Source: Auriscalpium vulgare
Taxonomy: Eukaryota > Basidiomycota > Agaricomycetes > Russulales > Auriscalpiaceae
DNA: 64,000 bases
Assembly (NCBI GenBank): GCA_019915015.1
Contig: JAHBBC010000021.1
Coordinates: forward strand, 558,001-622,000
Direction of reading: 5' to 3'
How positions within the stretch are numbered: the first letter of the stretch is position 1; each line of letters begins with the position of its first letter. The notes under the pieces are model-generated. The model saw nothing but the letters and a program-made list of their open reading frames with translations. It ran no database searches and was not told the DNA's origin. Both the position numbers and the translations under genes were made by a program. Shown piece by piece: positions 59,887-64,000 of the stretch.

Positions 59887-62381
59887 CTAATCTGATCGTT
59901 CTTGCCGACTTCGTGCTGCCCTGGCAGGCTGCCTCCTTCGGGGCGTCACTACTGTTCGGGGAGGTGGCCGAGTCTTCGCATGCGCATTTGGGTGTGACAA
60001 TTCTGCGGTAATATGCCCACCTGCAGCGCCATCGTCGCTGTCATCGCGCGCTATCATTCGCGGTCCTGGATCAGTGCGACGAAGCAACACGCAGACATAT
60101 TGCACACCTTCAGAATTTGTTGACGTTCTTTTTCGTTTCTTTGAGGCTGTACTTGTTGCCGCCTTCTTCCGCTTCTGTGGCACTGAAGTATGCGGAGAGG
60201 CTGCTGGAGTCTTGTGCGCTTTGAGCTTTCGACCGCGCCCCACTTTTCGCACAGGCTTATCCGTTTCAGCTTCCGAGTCTTCCTCCTCCAAGAACCGCTC
60301 TCTTTCCGGCATGGCCGTATGAGTCGCCACTAGGATACTATGTCAGGAAATATTTCACTCGGCTGTATCACGACTGACCGGTTTGGCTCCTAGCAGTCGA
60401 TGGTGCAGAGACGGGCTTCAAGACAGTGGTGTCAGCTGCAACCGGTAACACCTGGGGTACAGATTCCTTCCTGACCCGACGGGCCTTGGGTCGCTGCTTT
60501 TTCGACTGCTCGGTAGCAGACTGTACATCATTGGCAGGGCCAGTCAACGTCACCTCGTCCGTCGTTTCGTGACTCTCGGTAGCCACCTTCCGAGCCCGTG
60601 GCCGAGGTCGCGAACGACCGGTGCCAGCGGTGTTCTTCTCGTAAATCCCTTGACTGGGTTGAACTAATACGCCAGACGCAGGTCCTGTTGCTTGCTTCGC
60701 ACTCGTGCGAGAGCGACGTCGCCGTGGCGGTATGGTACGATCCTGGTCGTTTGACTCTGTGCTGGAAGCCGCTTCTTGCTTTTTCAGCGTTTCATACCTG
60801 TACCGACACTGTATACACAGGTTGTCAGCGTGTTTGCGAACGGAGAAACAGCGGTCTCCGTACCATGTTGTCTGTCCGACCCGTCCCAACTTGCTCACTG
60901 ATCTCTTTCCATTGGCCAACCCCAAGAGCATCCACAGCAGATAACAGAAGTGCGTCCTCCTCTTTAGACCACTTCCCTTTCGCCACACTCGGATTGAGTC
61001 GCTCTGACCATCGGTCGCGACACTGTTCGTTCGTACGGCCTGGAATGAATGTCGCTATATCAATCCAAGCATGCCCGTAGAGTCCTACAGCTATTCGCAG
61101 GACATCGTCTTCTTCCGTGGTCCAGTTACCGCGCTTCAGGGCAGGGTCTAGCGAGCGCTGAAACCGCTTTTGACAAGAGGCTGCAGTGGCGTGCTCGCCT
61201 ACAGTCCGTGCCACTGTGAAGTTATTCAGTCAACTTGTAGTGGGCTAACGAGCCACAGTACCTAATTGCCAGTTTTCCATTCCGTACATTGCAACCGCTT
61301 CTAGTAAGCGGCTATCTGACTCCGTGTCCCAAACGTGCGTTTGTCGAGGAATAGCGTGACGCATGACGTCTAATGGTACCCTATTTGTCTGTATCATCGT
61401 CAAAAATGAGCAGAGGAGAATAACAAAGCATACGGACACCCAGTTCTTGGGCAACATGTACCCAATTTATTTCCCCCTCTTGTAAGCTCTCAACGAGCGT
61501 TCTGGCCTTTTGGACCTCTGGTGCCGTCCATTGAGAGTGGTTAAACTGAGGATGTCGATCGCCGAGCCACCGTATTTCGCATTCCGTCGCGGTACGGCCA
61601 ATACTGGCGGCAGAGTCCGCATTGACCTAGGCAGGTATCGGTACGTCAATGCTTCCGAAATGGCAAATTGCTTTCGGGGCGGCACCTTAGCAGCAATCCG
61701 CTCCCAATCGATCCCTTCGGTGTTGTGAAGATCTCTCGCGGCGCTTTGTTGGTTTCCGAGAAATGGATACCCCCTCCTCGAGAGTCTAGTGTGAATACGA
61801 ATGTCGGAGTAGAGGAACTCGCATACCTTTGTTGCGCATCCTGGGCACGCATACGATGATTCTCAACGCGCACACCCTCTGCCAAACTCTCTAACTCCTT
61901 GGGTTTCACTTTCTAGAGAGTTACTGGGCGATAGTAGAACCCAAACGATACACGTACTGGGACGAACTTCGGTGAACCCCATATACTGCTGGCGCCTCAG
62001 CGAGTCAGTACAGAATGGGGAACTCTAGGTGTGCGTGAGTACTTATGTATTCGTGACAGATTATGAGGCTCGGCGTACCGCAGAGGTCGGATCAGAGCCA
62101 GACAACAGACCTACAGCCTTCTCAACACCTGGAACCTCGATGCATCCTGCCACCTCGAGAGTTGATTCATCCTCCTCAACTTCAGCGACAGCCTTATGTG
62201 AGTCAAATCAGTCAGAGAGGTGCGTATGAGCCACAAAGGATATACATGCCAAGAATTTATCGACAAGCCTGAGCTCAGCCTCCAAGCGTTCTGCGTAGAC
62301 TTTGAGTGAGTATTGATGTTCTTTGTTTAAATGTGCGGCAGATTGTGCTAAGTCCTTGATACTGGAGTTACTCGTCGACAT
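59887..62381 (-). CDS. SNAPC4-like multi-repeat Myb protein
   Basis: Multi-exon, starting MSTSNSSIKDLAQSAAHL. A coiled N-terminal region is followed by about five Myb-type repeats: WERIAAKV with ECEIRWLGDRHP; WTAPEVQKARTLVESLQ with INWVHVAQELG; VWDTESDSRLLEAVAMYG with NWQLG; NWTTEEDDVLRIAVGLYGH with CRDRWSERLNP; and KWSKEEDALLLSAVDALG with QWKEISEQVG. This array matches SNAPC4, the DNA-binding subunit of the snRNA-activating complex, better than Bas1 or Myb1. A basic tail follows. The last join (…QT to VATHTAMPERE) keeps frame and extends the gene to about 59,887. Confidence 0.8.
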
Positions 62382-62508
62382 CTTGAGCTTGCGACAATGC
62401 GAAGACTCAGGAGAGTAGATTCACTAGATTCACCTGCCAGAAGCTGTGTCACGTGATATCTGAGGCTGCTACGTCGCTCGACACTGACTCAAGTTCGACC
62501 CTCCTGCC
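62382..62508. promoter_or_regulatory. Shared SNAPC4-like/SND2 promoter
   Basis: 127 bases between divergent start codons. Shared use is inferred from spacing. Confidence 0.5.
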
Positions 62509-63213
62509 ATGGCAAACGCATCGGCAAAGCGAATAGGTGTGTTTGGCTACCTGCTCTTCATCAGACACATCTTATAGGCTGAAGCTTCGCAGAACGAAAT
62601 CGCCATCAGAAACCTGTTCTACGGGCAGGTAGGGGCGAACGTACTCGCCCTCGTGCTACGCCTCTTCTTTTCCAAGACTAGCAAGACAGCGATAGTCTTC
62701 TACGTACTATCTCTGGGTGCAGGACAGCTTCTATACAGGCAGCTGGTTAAGATGGGCACTCCGAGGCGTGACGCGACTGGAACATTGGTGTCATCCGGTG
62801 ATGACTTGAACCAGCCCGGCATGACAGAGTGGTTCTTCGACGTGCTGTATGTCTCATGTGAGCTTTGCGCACGTTTGCATATCTGCTCGCTTTGACATCT
62901 CTTCTCTTGGCCAGGGTTCGCACAAGTTGGCAGCTCCGTCTTGGGAGAGTGGTTCTGGTGGATCTATGCCGCGGTGCGCTCGGTGTCATTGCGAATCCGC
63001 TATCCATGCCTCATACTTTCTTCTCAGATCCCAGGCTTCGTCATATTCAAGCTCTGGGGCTCTTTCATCTCTCCTATGCTCTTGGGAAGGTCGTCATCGG
63101 CTGCAGAGGCAGAGGATGCCGCGCCTGAGAGTAACTTGAGCAAGCGACAAGAGAAGCTCAAGAAGCGCAATGAGCGTGGTGATCCTCGTGTCAAAACACA
63201 AACTAGACGATAA
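62509..63213 (+). CDS. SND2: ER protein SND2/TMEM208
   Basis: Four exons (62509-62536, 62585-62857, 62915-62973, 63028-63213) give 181 residues. The N-terminus NASAKRIASQNEIAIRNLF is the TMEM208 signature; the first intron must end at the second AG for it to appear. Membrane spans follow (ANVLALVLRLFF, VFYVLSLGAG, then WFWWIYAA and FVIFKLWGSFISPMLLG), with a basic cytosolic tail (KRQEKLKKRNERGD). Snd2 helps target proteins to the ER by an SRP-independent route. Confidence 0.92.
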
Positions 63214-64000
63214 CGGTTTCAATCCCCATGAGTGGACAAGTGTACGCCAGTCGATTGCTATGCAGTCACGCGCACTAAATGGGATCGTTCAACAGTTGTG
63301 AGTGATGTTCGAGCTCATGTGGCTGCCGTATCTATAGAAAGCTTTGTTGATGGCTGAAGCCTGGAATCTCAAGGCTTCGAGGAGCGTACGATGACCATGG
63401 GTTGGAAATGTTCTGTCCGTCACGCAAGTCGGACAGTGACGAGACTTGCATGTGGTTGCCACCGTTTGCGAACGTACTTAGATTAAAAATGATGCTCAAA
63501 TGCTGGACAACAATTAGCGGGCGAGCAGTTCCTCCCGGGTGATGAATTCTTATGAGTATGGCTGGCGTATTGAATTGTTTTTTTTTGTATCGAACAGTGG
63601 ACTATACTGTAGAGCACTAAGGATAATGAAACCATGCAACAAAGCCAGCGCTTTCCAGGTGGTTAAGACAACGTCGGATAGTACAGTCTCCTGAGTCCGA
63701 TTGAAAGCCGCAGATGCCTACCAAGGCTCGCGTCGGCGAAGCGAATCTCAGGGTCATACGCACGACTTGGGCCTTCTAATCTTGAACCTTCAGCTGGCCA
63801 CCTGAGGTGAGGGACTGAAAGCCGTCGTCTGTGGCTGGCCCGGGGTTCCGTCAGAGAGCACACCGTAGAAAGCATGATATCATCACACGCACGAGAAACG
63901 TTGCAAGTGTTCTCGTCAGCCCTGCTATTCCATCTCGATTTCTCCACGCAAGGAATGCCAATATTGGCCTAATTCTTTTGGCGAATGACGAGGTCGGCAC
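63214..64000. other. Window end, no gene recognised
   Basis: Short frames only. A minus-strand frame at 63,663-63,947 has no start context or domain that I can support. The next gene may begin beyond the window. Confidence 0.5.

Noticed and set aside
59887..60312. A separate small basic gene starting MPERERFLEEEDSE
   Set aside because: An intron with good sites joins it in frame to the Myb gene, so I treat it as that gene's last part.
63663..63947. Minus-strand 94-residue frame near the window end
   Set aside because: No family resemblance, domain or splice support.

Overview
This is nuclear DNA from a filamentous basidiomycete, most likely an Agaricomycete (mushroom or bracket-fungus type). 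The evidence is GC-rich sequence, genes split by many 45-65 base introns, tightly packed genes on both strands, and basidiomycete families such as a DUF6593 protein next to general fungal genes. I found no bacterial, viral or intact transposon genes, no CRISPR array, and no RNA gene that I could defend. Gene models below were joined by hand from reading frame, splice sites and family resemblance. Exon joins are firm where exon positions are given and looser elsewhere.

Layout. 0-9 kb: a mitochondrial PPR-type protein (-), a Tctex-type dynein light chain (-) divergent from a PEX11 peroxin (+), a small mitochondrial membrane protein (-), and a TVP38/DedA-type Golgi membrane protein (+). 9-15 kb: a rearranged zone with a partial copy of the tail of an HSF-type transcription factor, a decayed-looking hypothetical gene, and then the intact factor (-). 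15-24 kb: an FPK1/Nrc-2 AGC kinase (-), a 20-exon MFS transporter (+), and a bZIP-DUF3425 factor (-). 25-36 kb: a Ser/Pro-rich unknown, GPATCH11, a two-RRM protein, a secreted GH128 glucanase, an AhpD-like protein, a DUF6593 protein, mitochondrial ribosomal protein L11, and a small two-helix membrane protein. 36-44 kb: the cytokinesis C2 protein Fic1/Inn1, a secreted GH125 mannosidase, and a long disordered protein. 44-64 kb: homoisocitrate dehydrogenase, CDT2, ARL1, a WKF-domain protein, 5-aminolevulinate synthase, acetylornithine aminotransferase, a hotdog thioesterase, CWC21, riboflavin kinase, TAF8, a SNAPC4-like Myb protein and SND2/TMEM208.

How the genes relate. Most are housekeeping genes with no shared pathway. 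Three mitochondrial biosynthetic enzymes lie within 11 kb: lysine (LYS12), heme (HEM1) and arginine (ARG8). Two secreted carbohydrate-active enzymes and a cytokinesis protein lie in the middle. Six gene pairs are divergent with only about 119-141 bases between start codons, which suggests shared promoters.

The most unusual features are: a 352-base tract near 9.3 kb that is almost identical to the 3' end of the HSF-type gene 3.4 kb away, although its flanks have diverged; a transporter built from 20 exons, five of them 11-23 bases long; two likely GC-AG introns; and the frameshifted gene between the two HSF-tail copies. I found no clear candidate for a new multi-gene system.
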